NCBI GenBank assembly: GCA_902805615.1
Contig: CADCTQ010000110.1
Coordinates: 1 to 44,953, forward strand
Direction: 5' to 3'
DNA: 44,953 nt
From: an uncultured Cytophagales bacterium
GTDB lineage: Bacteria > Bacteroidota > Bacteroidia > Cytophagales > 172606-1
Position 1 is the first letter of the stretch. Every line of letters begins with the position of its first letter. Below, piece after piece: positions 20,081 through 27,908 of this stretch. The notes beneath the pieces are model-generated. The model was not told the origin of the DNA. It worked only from the letters and a program-made list of their open reading frames with translations, and did no database searches. The position numbers and the translations under genes are program-made.

Positions 20081-20619
20081 TTGCCGCTGTATTTTGCGTT
20101 CAACCCCACCAGTATTTCGTCGGTAATGTCGGAAGCTTCCGATCCGTAGAGGATGTTGCCCGACAGGGTAACGCCCAGCACGATGTCAATGCCGTCGCGG
20201 CGGGCGTACTCCTTCACGTAGGCGTTGATCTGGTTCATGGCCCCCTGCATCATCTTTTCCCGGGTCTCCAGGGCTTCCTTCTCCACGTTTTGCGCGTACT
20301 GGTCCAGGCGTTGCTGCGCCTGCTGAAGGGTGCGTTCCCGCTGCTGCTTTTCGGCGCCCGTGAGCCGGGGGTACTGCTCATTGTAGGTCTGCACCGACTG
20401 CTGGTAGCTCCGTTCGAGGGTGTCAATCTTCGTCTTCCACTGGTCTACTTTCCGCTGGTAGAGGCCCTCGACTTCCCGCATGCCGGCGTACTTTTCCAGC
20501 AGTACGGCCGAACGGACGTAGGCAATCCGGCGGGGTTTGAAGTGGGACCAGGCCGCGACGGCGGCGGCAATGAGCAGGGCCAGCCCGGCAATCAGCAGGG
20601 TGATTTGCGCTTTTTTCAT
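20077..20619 (-). CDS. Skp/OmpH-family periplasmic chaperone-like protein (180 aa)
   Basis: Skp/OmpH proteins are trimeric periplasmic holdases for outer-membrane and secreted proteins. Seen here: a hydrophobic N-terminal segment (residues 6-25) that could be a signal anchor, the family-typical strand opening RRIAYVRSAVLLEKYAGM, then a long charged coiled coil at about 45-130 (LERSYQQSVQTYNEQYPRL; QQAQQRLDQYAQNVEKEALE), and a closing beta region (GIDIVLGVTLSGNILYGS). Length is normal for the family. It overlaps the lipoprotein gene by 4 nt and follows the 834-aa surface-protein gene by 14 nt. A chaperone embedded in an operon of giant exported proteins is likely dedicated to them. That partner assignment is inferred from context. 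Confidence 0.92.
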   Translation of the reverse strand: MKKAQITLLIAGLALLIAAAVAAWSHFKPRRIAYVRSAVLLEKYAGMREVEGLYQRKVDQWKTKIDTLERSYQQSVQTYNEQYPRLTGAEKQQRERTLQQAQQRLDQYAQNVEKEALETREKMMQGAMNQINAYVKEYARRDGIDIVLGVTLSGNILYGSEASDITDEILVGLNAKYSGK

Positions 20620-20633
20620 GCTTGGTATTCTGA

Positions 20634-23138
20634 TTACGGCTTGAGGATGAATTGTCCCTGGTACGTTTTTTTGGTGCCCTGCCGGTCTTCCAGTTCCAGT
20701 TCGAACTGGTACACGCCGGGCGTGGCGCCGGCGGCCACCCAGGAGAGGTCGTTGGCCGTGGGCGGGTTGGCGACGGCCACCTTCGTTCTGGGGTGGTCGA
20801 GCCGGTATACGTGCAGTTGGGTCCTGGTGAAAAGGGCCGGGTTGGGCAACGACACTTCGAACTTACCCGCCCCCTGGTTGTAGTAGAGGCCGTTGCTGAG
20901 GTTGGTCCGCAGGTCGAGGCGGGCCGCCTGCCGGCGTTCTTTGCGGAAGTACAGGTTGAATCCGTCAACCACTTCGTAGTAGTCGGGCGCCAGGGGCAGC
21001 GAACCGGCCGGCGACACTGCCCGCACTTCTTTTACCAGCAACTGGGCGTCGTACACCACCTCAATGTCCAGTTGCTGGTTGCCCGCGGAGGGCGCAATCC
21101 GGATGGTGAACTTATCGGTGGCCCCGGCGGCCGGCGCAGTGGGCTTTATTTTCTGTTCGGTCCCGTTTGCACCGCTCGTACCGGCAACGGGGGTCATCCC
21201 GGGGCCGTCTACCGCATACGTCGTGGCGTTGACCTGGCTGGCATTGACGAGTACGTAGAACGGCTGCCCCAGCGTAAAGTAGCCCGCGCAGTTGCTTAAC
21301 GCGTTGCTCACAATGGCTGTACCGGCCGCATCCACTGTCCCCCCTTCATCCACCCAACGGCCGTCGCGGTAGTTAAGAATGCTCAGGTACTGGGGCAGGG
21401 GCCGGCCCGGGCAGGTTCCCGGTTCCAGCGGCAAGGTAATTTGTACCGTCCCCGCTCCTTTGCTCCCTTCTACCTGCCAGTAGTCGGTGTTGCACCGGTA
21501 ACGCAGCCCGGCCAGGGAGCCGGCGCCGGCAGCATCGGGCACGGTTGCAAAGTATTCGGCCGTAAAGGCATCCGCGGCGTTGGGTGCCGAGAGGCTTACC
21601 GGCCGGAAAGCAGTGCCCTTGCCTACCGGAAACACAAAGGGGTCATCACCCATTTTCTGCACGGGTCCCGACACGAAACTCTTCGGCGACGCCCCCGTGA
21701 CGGTGGCGTTGTCGGCAATGATCAGCGGGTGGTCCGACGAAGTAGTCACGACGCCCGATTGCAACGCCGCGGTTTCGGTAACGCGCAGGGACGTGCCGAG
21801 CAGGACCCCGTTGGCCGGCTTGTTCACCACCAGGCGCGTCACGGACGCTGCCGCCGTCCCGCCGACCGTTTGCGGGTTTGCCCCGGTCAGGTAGATGGTG
21901 GCGTTGCCGGCCCCCAGGGTGAGGGCTTTTCCAATGGTCATGTTGTGGGCGAAAGAATGGGCGTGGTTATAAGCCGGCTCCAGGGCGCCGGTGCCGGTGC
22001 CCGTCAAGGCAAGGGCGGCATTGAATGCGTCGGCCCGGCTGACCCCTAACCGCAGGCGGCCCGTACCGTCTTGGTTGATGATAGTAACGCCGCCGAACAC
22101 GTTTCCACCCTCCGAGTCATTGTCCCCGGCGCCGGTCTTGGTCAGGGTAGCCGTTCCCAGGAAAGTAGCACCGTTCAGGTAGAGTTCGCCGGCCGTACCG
22201 GTTACGTCACTTTGAAAGGAAGTACCCGTTTCCAGGTAAAGCGCCGCCTGTTCGGTCAGGGTGAACTTCTGGGTCGTAGTGCCCTGCTGCACGAAGTTTT
22301 TCAGCCGCAAAGCCCCCCCGGTAAAACCGCCCGTACCGATGGCAAGGATTCTCCCGGCCGCCAGCGTGGCCGTGCCGCCCTGCTGTCCGAAGAAGATCCC
22401 TTTTGACTGCGCGGAGGCCGCTACGGTGAGGTTGCCCGCAAAGTGAGTACCCGCGGCCCGTTCGGCCACCCGGATGGTACCCGTACCGGTGTTGACGAAG
22501 GCAGGGGCGGCGTCCAGGTTGTACCGGTCGGCATTTACCTGGTTGAGCACCAGGTCGCCGGCCCCGCTGTTGGTAATGATTACGGCTTTGTCGAACGTGT
22601 TGCCGCCATTGCCCAGGTCGGTCGCGGGGCCGGTCTTGTTGAGGGCAGCGGTGCCGTAAAAGTAGGAGCCGTTCAGGTAGATGCTGGCGCAGGTAGCCGC
22701 AATGTTCACCGCGTCGGTGGCGGAGTTGCCAAAACTGGTGCCGGCGAAAGTGGCGGTACTGCCCTTGGCCGTAATCGTGATGCCGATCGCATTTTTTTTG
22801 CTGTTGAAGATTCGGCCGCCCGCAAACGAAGCCGTCCCCATGATGGTCATGGTGCAACCGTTCATGTCCAGCGTCGCGTTGGGGTGAATGGTAAAGTTGT
22901 TTACCGTAACGGTGGGCTTGTCAACCTGGGGCGCATTCCTGGTCACGGGATGGATGGTCACGTTGTCGCCGGGCCCGGGAACGGCAGCGGCTACTTTGCC
23001 GTTCACCGCCCAGTTATCGGCCTTGTCCCAGCTTTTATTCTTGTCACCCGTCCAGGTAAAATCCAGCGTCTGGCCGGCTGCAACCGCACTGATGAGAAGG
23101 ATCACACTGGCAAAAGCGGCGCGTAGAAATGTTGTCAT
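20634..23138 (-). CDS. exported beta-helix-like surface protein (834 aa), first gene of the giant operon
   Basis: The signal peptide MTTFLRAAFASVILLISAVA is cut near AAGQ (residue 22). Residues about 25-450 form repetitive beta strands with Gly/Thr/Asn turns (WTGDKNKSWDKADNW; TLDMNGCTMTIMGTASFAGG; IYLTGANPQTVGGTAAASV), the pattern of a right-handed beta-helix common in large Bacteroidota surface proteins. Residues about 480-700 hold a module typical of such proteins (DPFVFPVGKGTAFRPVSL, then YWQVEGSKGAGTVQITLP). The C-terminal 110 residues look like one Ig-like domain (GVYQFELELEDRQGTKKTY) and end in ILKP. No clear T9SS sorting motif is seen. It opens the operon. A surface or adhesive role is likely, and a link to the downstream giants comes from gene order only. 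Confidence 0.92.
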   Translation of the reverse strand: MTTFLRAAFASVILLISAVAAGQTLDFTWTGDKNKSWDKADNWAVNGKVAAAVPGPGDNVTIHPVTRNAPQVDKPTVTVNNFTIHPNATLDMNGCTMTIMGTASFAGGRIFNSKKNAIGITITAKGSTATFAGTSFGNSATDAVNIAATCASIYLNGSYFYGTAALNKTGPATDLGNGGNTFDKAVIITNSGAGDLVLNQVNADRYNLDAAPAFVNTGTGTIRVAERAAGTHFAGNLTVAASAQSKGIFFGQQGGTATLAAGRILAIGTGGFTGGALRLKNFVQQGTTTQKFTLTEQAALYLETGTSFQSDVTGTAGELYLNGATFLGTATLTKTGAGDNDSEGGNVFGGVTIINQDGTGRLRLGVSRADAFNAALALTGTGTGALEPAYNHAHSFAHNMTIGKALTLGAGNATIYLTGANPQTVGGTAAASVTRLVVNKPANGVLLGTSLRVTETAALQSGVVTTSSDHPLIIADNATVTGASPKSFVSGPVQKMGDDPFVFPVGKGTAFRPVSLSAPNAADAFTAEYFATVPDAAGAGSLAGLRYRCNTDYWQVEGSKGAGTVQITLPLEPGTCPGRPLPQYLSILNYRDGRWVDEGGTVDAAGTAIVSNALSNCAGYFTLGQPFYVLVNASQVNATTYAVDGPGMTPVAGTSGANGTEQKIKPTAPAAGATDKFTIRIAPSAGNQQLDIEVVYDAQLLVKEVRAVSPAGSLPLAPDYYEVVDGFNLYFRKERRQAARLDLRTNLSNGLYYNQGAGKFEVSLPNPALFTRTQLHVYRLDHPRTKVAVANPPTANDLSWVAAGATPGVYQFELELEDRQGTKKTYQGQFILKP

Positions 23139-23232
23139 GAGCAGCGCTGAAATGATTGATGGGAAGGAGCTGATGGTTCTTCTTTTACGATACGGCCACC
23201 GGGCGGCAGTCGTTAAAAATGATCCCGGCGGG

Positions 23233-23288
23233 GGCCGTTGTCAACGGCCAGTGCCGGTAGCCGGAAAAATGAATGAACGGCAACGGCC
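23233..23288 (-). promoter_or_regulatory. competing hairpin words in the leader of the giant operon
   Basis: Read on the minus strand, GGCCGTTG occurs at 23288-23281 and again at 23249-23242, and its complement CAACGGCC occurs once at 23240-23233. The second copy and the complement form a tight 17-nt palindrome (one-base centre). The first copy could pair with the same complement instead, over a 40-nt loop. The two structures exclude each other, a layout that could act as an RNA switch or simply be repeat decay. No known riboswitch family is recognised. Confidence 0.35.
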
Positions 23289-23399
23289 GGGATTGGCGGG
23301 CGAACAGAGTCACGGGAATGAGAACAGTAGATAGTACTAAAAAAACACCGGTCGGACGGCAATGCTTTTTACAGTCATTGCGTATCCTGCTTACGAGTA

Positions 23400-23407
23400 C
23401 AAACTTA
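23400..23407 (-). promoter_or_regulatory. candidate Bacteroidota -7 box (TAAGTTTG) of the giant operon
   Basis: TAAGTTTG is an exact match to the Bacteroidota -7 consensus TAnnTTTG and the only exact match I found on this strand between 23139 and 23440. Transcription would start near 23393, giving a leader of about 255 nt before the ATG at 23138. No good TTTG -33 box sits at ideal spacing; the nearest TTG is at 23436-23434, 26 nt away, so strength is uncertain. Confidence 0.45.
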
Positions 23408-23646
23408 GCTGTTAATCGGCTGGTGCCCGCTTGCAATTCGGGCCTTCTCATGCACCATGTAAGGATGTTGCGACTCCTTTAAAAATTTCCCGGCGCTGCT
23501 TTCCATTTCCCGCCGCCGCCGCCGGCACGCTGACCGGCCATACAAGCAACAGTCTCACTACCAGTAATTTACAAAATAGCAGTTGGCTCCCGTAAAAATA
23601 CAAAGTGGGGGAAAGCGGCCTTCGCCGGGCTTTTGCGGGGCCTTTT

Positions 23647-23670
23647 GCGGCCCGGAGGTAACCGGGCCGC
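23647..23670 (-). terminator. hairpin downstream of gspF-like gene, possible terminator
   Basis: A perfect 9-bp stem (GCGGCCCGG / CCGGGCCGC) with a 6-nt loop lies about 85-110 nt past the stop of the GspF-like gene. No T-tract follows on the minus strand, so it is not a classical intrinsic terminator. It may still end or pause the transcript. Confidence 0.4.
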
Positions 23671-23754
23671 TGGTGTAATGAAAACGCGTTTCGGGCAGGA
23701 TTGCCCCGGCAACGTGCACATTCCGGCGCATTCCGGGTGCGTGGCGCCGCGGCA

Positions 23755-24900
23755 TCAGAAAACGGTGCTCATCTGGAACAGGGGCAGGTACATGGCAATG
23801 AGGATGAACCCCACGATGATGCCCAGAAAAATGATCATGAACGGCTCCACCATGCTGCCGATGAGCTGCGTCTGGTGTTCTACTTCTTCACTGTACTGCT
23901 GGGCGATCTTGTCGAAAAAAACGTCGAGCTGGTTTACTTCTTCGCCTACCTTCACCAGCGACACCATTCTTTTGGAGTACACGGGAAAGCCGGCCAGCGC
24001 CTTGTGCAGGGGTTCTCCGTTCATGATGTCGCTCTCTACCTTGTCAAGGGAAGCTTCGATGGGATAGAAGCCGATCATCTGCCGGATGAGGGCCGTTGCC
24101 CGGAGGATGGGGATCTTGGAACCGATGAGCAGCGTCATGGCGTGGCAGAACCGGGCCAGGTAGATCTTGCGCATCATTTCGCCGATCAGGGGCAGCCGCA
24201 GCAGCAAACCCGTCGCCAGCCGCCGGAACCAGATTTGCTTCCGCTGGCTCCGCAGCAGCAAAAAGCCGCCCGCGCCCAGCAGGCAAAACAGGGAACCGTA
24301 GCGGGAGGCCACCTGCGACGCACCCAGCACGGCTTTGGTAATGAAAGGCAAGTCGCCCCCGAAGCGGCGGAACACTTCGGCAAACATGGGAACGATGAAA
24401 TGGAGCATGAAAAAAACGGCCGCCAGCGAGGTGCTCAATACAATGGCCGGGTAGGTAAAGGCGCTGATGATCTGGCGCCGCTGCCTGATCTTTTTCTGGA
24501 AGTACCCGGCCAGTTCCTTGAGGATCACCGGGAGTTTGCCGCTTTCTTCGCCGATCTGCAAACTGTAATACTCGTAGTCGGTGAACTTGCCGGTCTTGCG
24601 GACGGCCTCCGAGAGGGAACTGCCGGCCACCAGGCTGTTTTTCACCCCCGCAATGAGCCCCCGGTCCTTGTCGCTGGTTTGCTCGTCCTCGATCATGTCC
24701 AGGCTGGTCCGCAGGTCAATGCCGGCCGTGAGCAGGATGTTCAGTTCCAGGTAGAACATTTCCTTTTTCCGGTCGCTGAACGCGTGGCCTCCCAGGCTGA
24801 TGTCCCGGTTGAGCAGTTCCCGGAGGGACGTGCCGGCCGTATTTTTCGGGGAAGCCGCCGGCCGCGTTGCCGGGTATTTAGTCAGGTCGAGTCCCGCCAT
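23755..24900 (-). CDS. gspF: GspF/PilC-family inner-membrane platform protein (381 aa)
   Basis: GspF/PilC is the polytopic platform on which the pseudopilus or pilus is assembled, in contact with the GspE ATPase. Seen here: a cytoplasmic N-terminus, a first T2SSF domain (about 45-165: LNILLTAGIDLRTSLDMIED; LQIGEESGKLPVILKEL), a TM near 170-195, a TM pair near 210-235, a second T2SSF domain (about 245-350: FCHAMTLLIGSKIPILRA; LVKVGEEVNQLDVFFDKIA) and a last TM (MVEPFMIIFLGIIVGFILIA). The duplicated domain and GEE motifs are diagnostic. Length is close to the usual 400 aa. It overlaps the upstream pseudopilin gene by 23 nt and ends the operon. Confidence 0.95.
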   Translation of the reverse strand: MAGLDLTKYPATRPAASPKNTAGTSLRELLNRDISLGGHAFSDRKKEMFYLELNILLTAGIDLRTSLDMIEDEQTSDKDRGLIAGVKNSLVAGSSLSEAVRKTGKFTDYEYYSLQIGEESGKLPVILKELAGYFQKKIRQRRQIISAFTYPAIVLSTSLAAVFFMLHFIVPMFAEVFRRFGGDLPFITKAVLGASQVASRYGSLFCLLGAGGFLLLRSQRKQIWFRRLATGLLLRLPLIGEMMRKIYLARFCHAMTLLIGSKIPILRATALIRQMIGFYPIEASLDKVESDIMNGEPLHKALAGFPVYSKRMVSLVKVGEEVNQLDVFFDKIAQQYSEEVEHQTQLIGSMVEPFMIIFLGIIVGFILIAMYLPLFQMSTVF

Positions 24901-25396
24901 ATGGGTCGTGCATTTGGTCGGGCGCTGCCGACTCCATCAGCCGGTCAGCGCCGTAGGGTTTGAGGTAAAGAAACACGTGGTCGTATCCACCCGAAAGCCC
25001 GCGGAAGCCTACCCGGTCAATGACGTTGCCGGGCAGCCCCTCCGCCGCGTGCCGGAAGTGCGTTTCGAGGCGGTCGGGGGCAACGGCAAGCGTATCGGTA
25101 ACGGCCCCTTCACTGCGGCAAATGTACCCGCTGCCGAAGGTGTAGGTAACGGTTTTGCCTGGGTACCGGCAGGCAATTCCCCCTTCGGCCTTCACCAGGT
25201 ACGCGCAGTGGTGTACGTCGCGGGTAAGCAGGGCGTCCAGCAGCACCAGCTGGTTCACGGTTTCGCCGTTGCGTTTGAACGCCCGGAACTGCCCCGACAG
25301 CAACTGAAAGCACGTGTAGATGATGCTCACCACGATGGCGCTGATGAGCATGGCTACCACCAGTTCGGTAAGCGTATGGGCGTTGAGTTTATTCAT
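24878..25396 (-). CDS. minor pseudopilin, GspJ-like (172 aa)
   Basis: The N-terminus MNKLNAHTLTELVVAMLISA is a short type-III (prepilin) signal. Cleavage is expected after Ala6, giving HTLTEL with Glu at +5, followed by a hydrophobic helix (residues 7-30). Ala instead of Gly at -1 is shared with the other pilins here. The rest is beta-rich (KTVTYTFGSGYICRSEGAV), and size and position after an I-like pseudopilin suggest GspJ/PilW type. It overlaps the I-like gene by 8 nt and gspF by 23 nt. It probably belongs to the tip complex of the pseudopilus. Confidence 0.85.
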   Translation of the reverse strand: MNKLNAHTLTELVVAMLISAIVVSIIYTCFQLLSGQFRAFKRNGETVNQLVLLDALLTRDVHHCAYLVKAEGGIACRYPGKTVTYTFGSGYICRSEGAVTDTLAVAPDRLETHFRHAAEGLPGNVIDRVGFRGLSGGYDHVFLYLKPYGADRLMESAAPDQMHDPYGGTRPD

Positions 25397-25745
25397 CGGC
25401 GTTTACCAATATTCTTTTGGCCGCCAGTTGCCGGCCCGTTGAGTCCTCAACCACGTACGCCAGCAGGTACAAACCAGCCAGGCCGTGGTACAGGTCGGCT
25501 TTCCGGACAATGCGCAAATCACCGGCTTCCGTTACCTCGTTGAAGAACTTCCGGTCGTCGCGGGCCCGGATGGCGGCTTCGTTGAGCAACAGGACGGCCC
25601 GGGCCTGCCGGCCGGAAAAAGCCGCCCGCATCACGTTCAGGTACGTCATCGTGCCGATGCCGAACACCGTCATGGTAATGACCATTGCCACCACGACCTC
25701 CAGCAGCGAGGAAGCCTCCAGCCTGCGGGATCTTATTCGAGCCAT
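25389..25745 (-). CDS. minor pseudopilin, GspI/PilV-like (118 aa)
   Basis: The start MARIRSRRLEASSLLEVVVA is a basic leader ending in Ala, then SSLLEVV with Glu at +5 and a hydrophobic helix to about residue 35. The small globular part (about 80 aa) fits GspI/PilV minor pseudopilins. It overlaps the GspK-like gene by 13 nt and the J-like gene by 8 nt, so the three minor pilins are translated as a unit in the order K-I-J. Tip-complex membership is inferred from the family. Confidence 0.85.
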   Translation of the reverse strand: MARIRSRRLEASSLLEVVVAMVITMTVFGIGTMTYLNVMRAAFSGRQARAVLLLNEAAIRARDDRKFFNEVTEAGDLRIVRKADLYHGLAGLYLLAYVVEDSTGRQLAAKRILVNADE

Positions 25746-26974
25746 TTTACCACCTTTCCTCCTTTTTCCGAGGGCAGCAGCACCGGGCCTACGTAGTAGG
25801 CCGACCGCTTGCCGTTGTCAATCGAACTGTTCAACAGGCAATTTTCGAATACCGAAACGGGCGTCTTCAGGAGCAGTTTCCGGCAGATCACGCCCCCCCA
25901 GACCGAACCTTTCAGTTCGGCGTACCCGGCGGCGTACACTTGTCCCTCCACGCGGCTGTGCTCCTCCAACCGCAGCAACGTTTGCCCGGCATCGCCGTCG
26001 GCCTGCACCGTGAACGCCATGCCGCTGAGCACGGCACTTTTGCCCAGCGTCAGGACCGCCTGCCGCCCGCGGTTCGCTTCTTTTACCAGTCCCAGCACCG
26101 ACGGGTAGTTCAGCCGGCAGGCTTCTGCTACGGCCAGGGTATCGGTCGCAAAGACCTGCACGGTTCCCGTAAAACCCTGCTCAATGCGTACGTCCGGGGC
26201 CAGCACGATCACGTCGTTGAGTTCGGCATGGCCCGCAATGCGCACCACCGTATCGGAGCTGATGATGATGTTGCCCCGGTACCGCCCCGTGAGGTAGAGG
26301 GGTGCCCGGTGCCGGATCACCAGGGTGGGCTCCAGGAAAGAGCGGCTGACCGTACCCGTATCGGCGGGGACGGCCTCGGCAACCCCGCCGCCGGTCCTGA
26401 GCAAGGTCCGTATCGCGCCGATGACCCGGGTATTGAGGGACGGCAACGTGGTGGTGCTCTTCCTGAGGGCCCCGTCTACGAGGCTTCGCCCGGCAAACGG
26501 CTGGTTGTCGATGTACCCGCTCCGGACGCCGGCCTCGGGCAGGTAGCACAGTCCCCGGAGGGTGGTACTGCCGCTGACCACCAGCGGGCTCCCCGCGTCG
26601 GCCAGGTACAGCGCCGCGCCGCCCGGCCCCGTGGGGGGGTAGCCGTACTGGGCCGCTTTCGTGACGTGGCGGTCCCCGGAAAATGCTTTCGCCAGGGCCA
26701 CTTCAAACGCGCCCCAGTCCATCCGGCGGAGTGCCACCGAGTCGTTCTGCTCCCCGAAAAGGTCGGCAACGGTGCCTTCCGGGTAAGCCGTCTCCCGGTC
26801 GGCCATCAGCAGCGCAATGCCCGAAGCGGCATTGTCTTCGAGCCGCTTGTACGCGAGGGCCCGTACCACCTGCAAACGGTAGTGGTAGGCGACCAGGATC
26901 AGGGAACTGCTCAGGAAGCCGATCACCACAGCCACCACGATGGCAATGAACAACGCACCGGCTTTGAGCATCAA
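25733..26974 (-). CDS. large minor pilin, GspK/PilX-like, with bactofilin-like beta region (413 aa)
   Basis: The N-terminus MMLKAGALFIAIVVAVVIGF resembles a GspK-type pilin: short leader ending KA, hydrophobic helix, and no Glu at +5, as is usual for GspK. The large C-terminal part is not a standard GspK fold by eye. Residues about 220-300 and 340-390 show regularly spaced strands (YRGNIIISSDTVVRIAGHAE; SRVEGQVYAAGYAELKG) like polymer-forming bactofilin or beta-helix proteins. It overlaps the MORN gene by 4 nt (ATGA) and the I-like gene by 13 nt. The likely role is the tip subunit of the pseudopilus. The beta-helical cap is unusual. Confidence 0.8.
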   Translation of the reverse strand: MMLKAGALFIAIVVAVVIGFLSSSLILVAYHYRLQVVRALAYKRLEDNAASGIALLMADRETAYPEGTVADLFGEQNDSVALRRMDWGAFEVALAKAFSGDRHVTKAAQYGYPPTGPGGAALYLADAGSPLVVSGSTTLRGLCYLPEAGVRSGYIDNQPFAGRSLVDGALRKSTTTLPSLNTRVIGAIRTLLRTGGGVAEAVPADTGTVSRSFLEPTLVIRHRAPLYLTGRYRGNIIISSDTVVRIAGHAELNDVIVLAPDVRIEQGFTGTVQVFATDTLAVAEACRLNYPSVLGLVKEANRGRQAVLTLGKSAVLSGMAFTVQADGDAGQTLLRLEEHSRVEGQVYAAGYAELKGSVWGGVICRKLLLKTPVSVFENCLLNSSIDNGKRSAYYVGPVLLPSEKGGKVVKWLE

Positions 26975-27870
26975 TTGGGAGCGGTTTCTTTTTTACGCTT
27001 CTTTTCCGGCTCCGCTCCCGGCGCGTCGGCGCTTTTTTGCTTCCGGGCCGGCGCTTCCGTCCGGGCCTGCTTTTCGGCGGACCGTTTTTCCGGCCGGTTC
27101 TTTCCCTTTACAGCCGCGTCGGTATTGTCGTCTCTCTTTTCTGCTTTCTGCCTCCCATCCGCCTTTTTTACCGCGGAGGCTTGCTGCTGGTCCGCTTTGT
27201 TCTTTTTCCGGCCCGTTTTGGTCTCGCCTTCCGGGCGGTTTTCGGTGCTTTTCGCGGCTTCGGCCTCCGCCTTTTCGGCCGCCTTTTCGGCCTTGGCGGC
27301 CTTGCGCTTTTTCCGCTTTTCCCGGGGCTCTTTTGCCCGTTTCACCACCCGGACGCCGTTGTCGAATTTTTGCTTTTCCACCAGTTCGCCGCCCCGGTAA
27401 ATGCGGATCACGCCGTCCAGCTTCTCGTCGCGGTACTTGCCGGTGCTCACCAGGTCGCCGGCCTCGTCAAACATCCGGTACCGCCCCACCCGGCCGCCCT
27501 TTTTCCACCGCACGATCTCCTTGAATTCGCCGTTGGGGTGCCAGCTCCGCCAGACGCCCACTTTGACGCCCCGCCTCAACTGCCCCTTGGCCCGCAGGTT
27601 CTTATTGGGGTAAAACTCCGTGTAGGCCCCGTGCAGCAGCTTTCCTTCGTAGTCGCCCCGCGTCCTTTTGATGTCGTTGGATTTGAACCAGTAGTAGTAC
27701 GACTTCTCCGACGGATTGACGGACTGGCCGGAGCGCATGACCTCGGCGTACACGATGTAGTCCTGGTAATTGATGGTCACCCGGTTGTGGACGGGCACCG
27801 GAATGCCCCGCTGGGCCCAGGCTTGCGCGAAAGTCAGCAGGAGTACCAGCAATGCGTAAAATCTATTCAT
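26971..27870 (-). CDS. exported MORN-repeat protein with Lys-rich tail (299 aa)
   Basis: The signal peptide MNRFYALLVLLLTFAQAWAQ is cut after AWA or nearby. Residues about 70-170 carry YwqK-type MORN_2 repeats (GDYEGKLLHGAYTEFYPN; VGVWRSWHPNGEFKEIVRW; GRYRMFDEAGDLVSTGKYRD). From about 175 to the end the protein is a low-complexity Lys/Ala/Glu/Arg tail (KRKKRKAAKAEKAAEKAEAE), probably unfolded and strongly basic. MORN proteins are not standard T2SS or pilus parts. Its place inside the operon (38 nt after the PilP-like gene, 4-nt overlap with the K-like gene) argues for a system-specific role such as envelope or peptidoglycan contact, which is inference. Confidence 0.87.
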   Translation of the reverse strand: MNRFYALLVLLLTFAQAWAQRGIPVPVHNRVTINYQDYIVYAEVMRSGQSVNPSEKSYYYWFKSNDIKRTRGDYEGKLLHGAYTEFYPNKNLRAKGQLRRGVKVGVWRSWHPNGEFKEIVRWKKGGRVGRYRMFDEAGDLVSTGKYRDEKLDGVIRIYRGGELVEKQKFDNGVRVVKRAKEPREKRKKRKAAKAEKAAEKAEAEAAKSTENRPEGETKTGRKKNKADQQQASAVKKADGRQKAEKRDDNTDAAVKGKNRPEKRSAEKQARTEAPARKQKSADAPGAEPEKKRKKETAPN

Positions 27871-27908
27871 GGACGGAATCGGAATTTATACCAGGATGAA
27901 GCGCAGGC

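Larger units (their letters stand above)
23139..23754. other. 616-nt intergenic region between the giant operon and the pilus/T2SS-like operon
   Basis: I see no convincing gene here. It holds the presumed 3' end of the gspF transcript, with a GC-rich hairpin near 23647-23670. It also holds a promoter-like box at 23400-23407 and a leader with repeated GGCCGTTG/CAACGGCC words (23233-23288) in front of the giant operon. Both flanking operons run on the minus strand. Confidence 0.7.

Noticed and set aside
23185-23451. An 88-codon minus-strand frame in the leader of the giant operon
   Set aside because: It spans the candidate promoter, has no domain or plausible signal and a composition unlike the neighbours.
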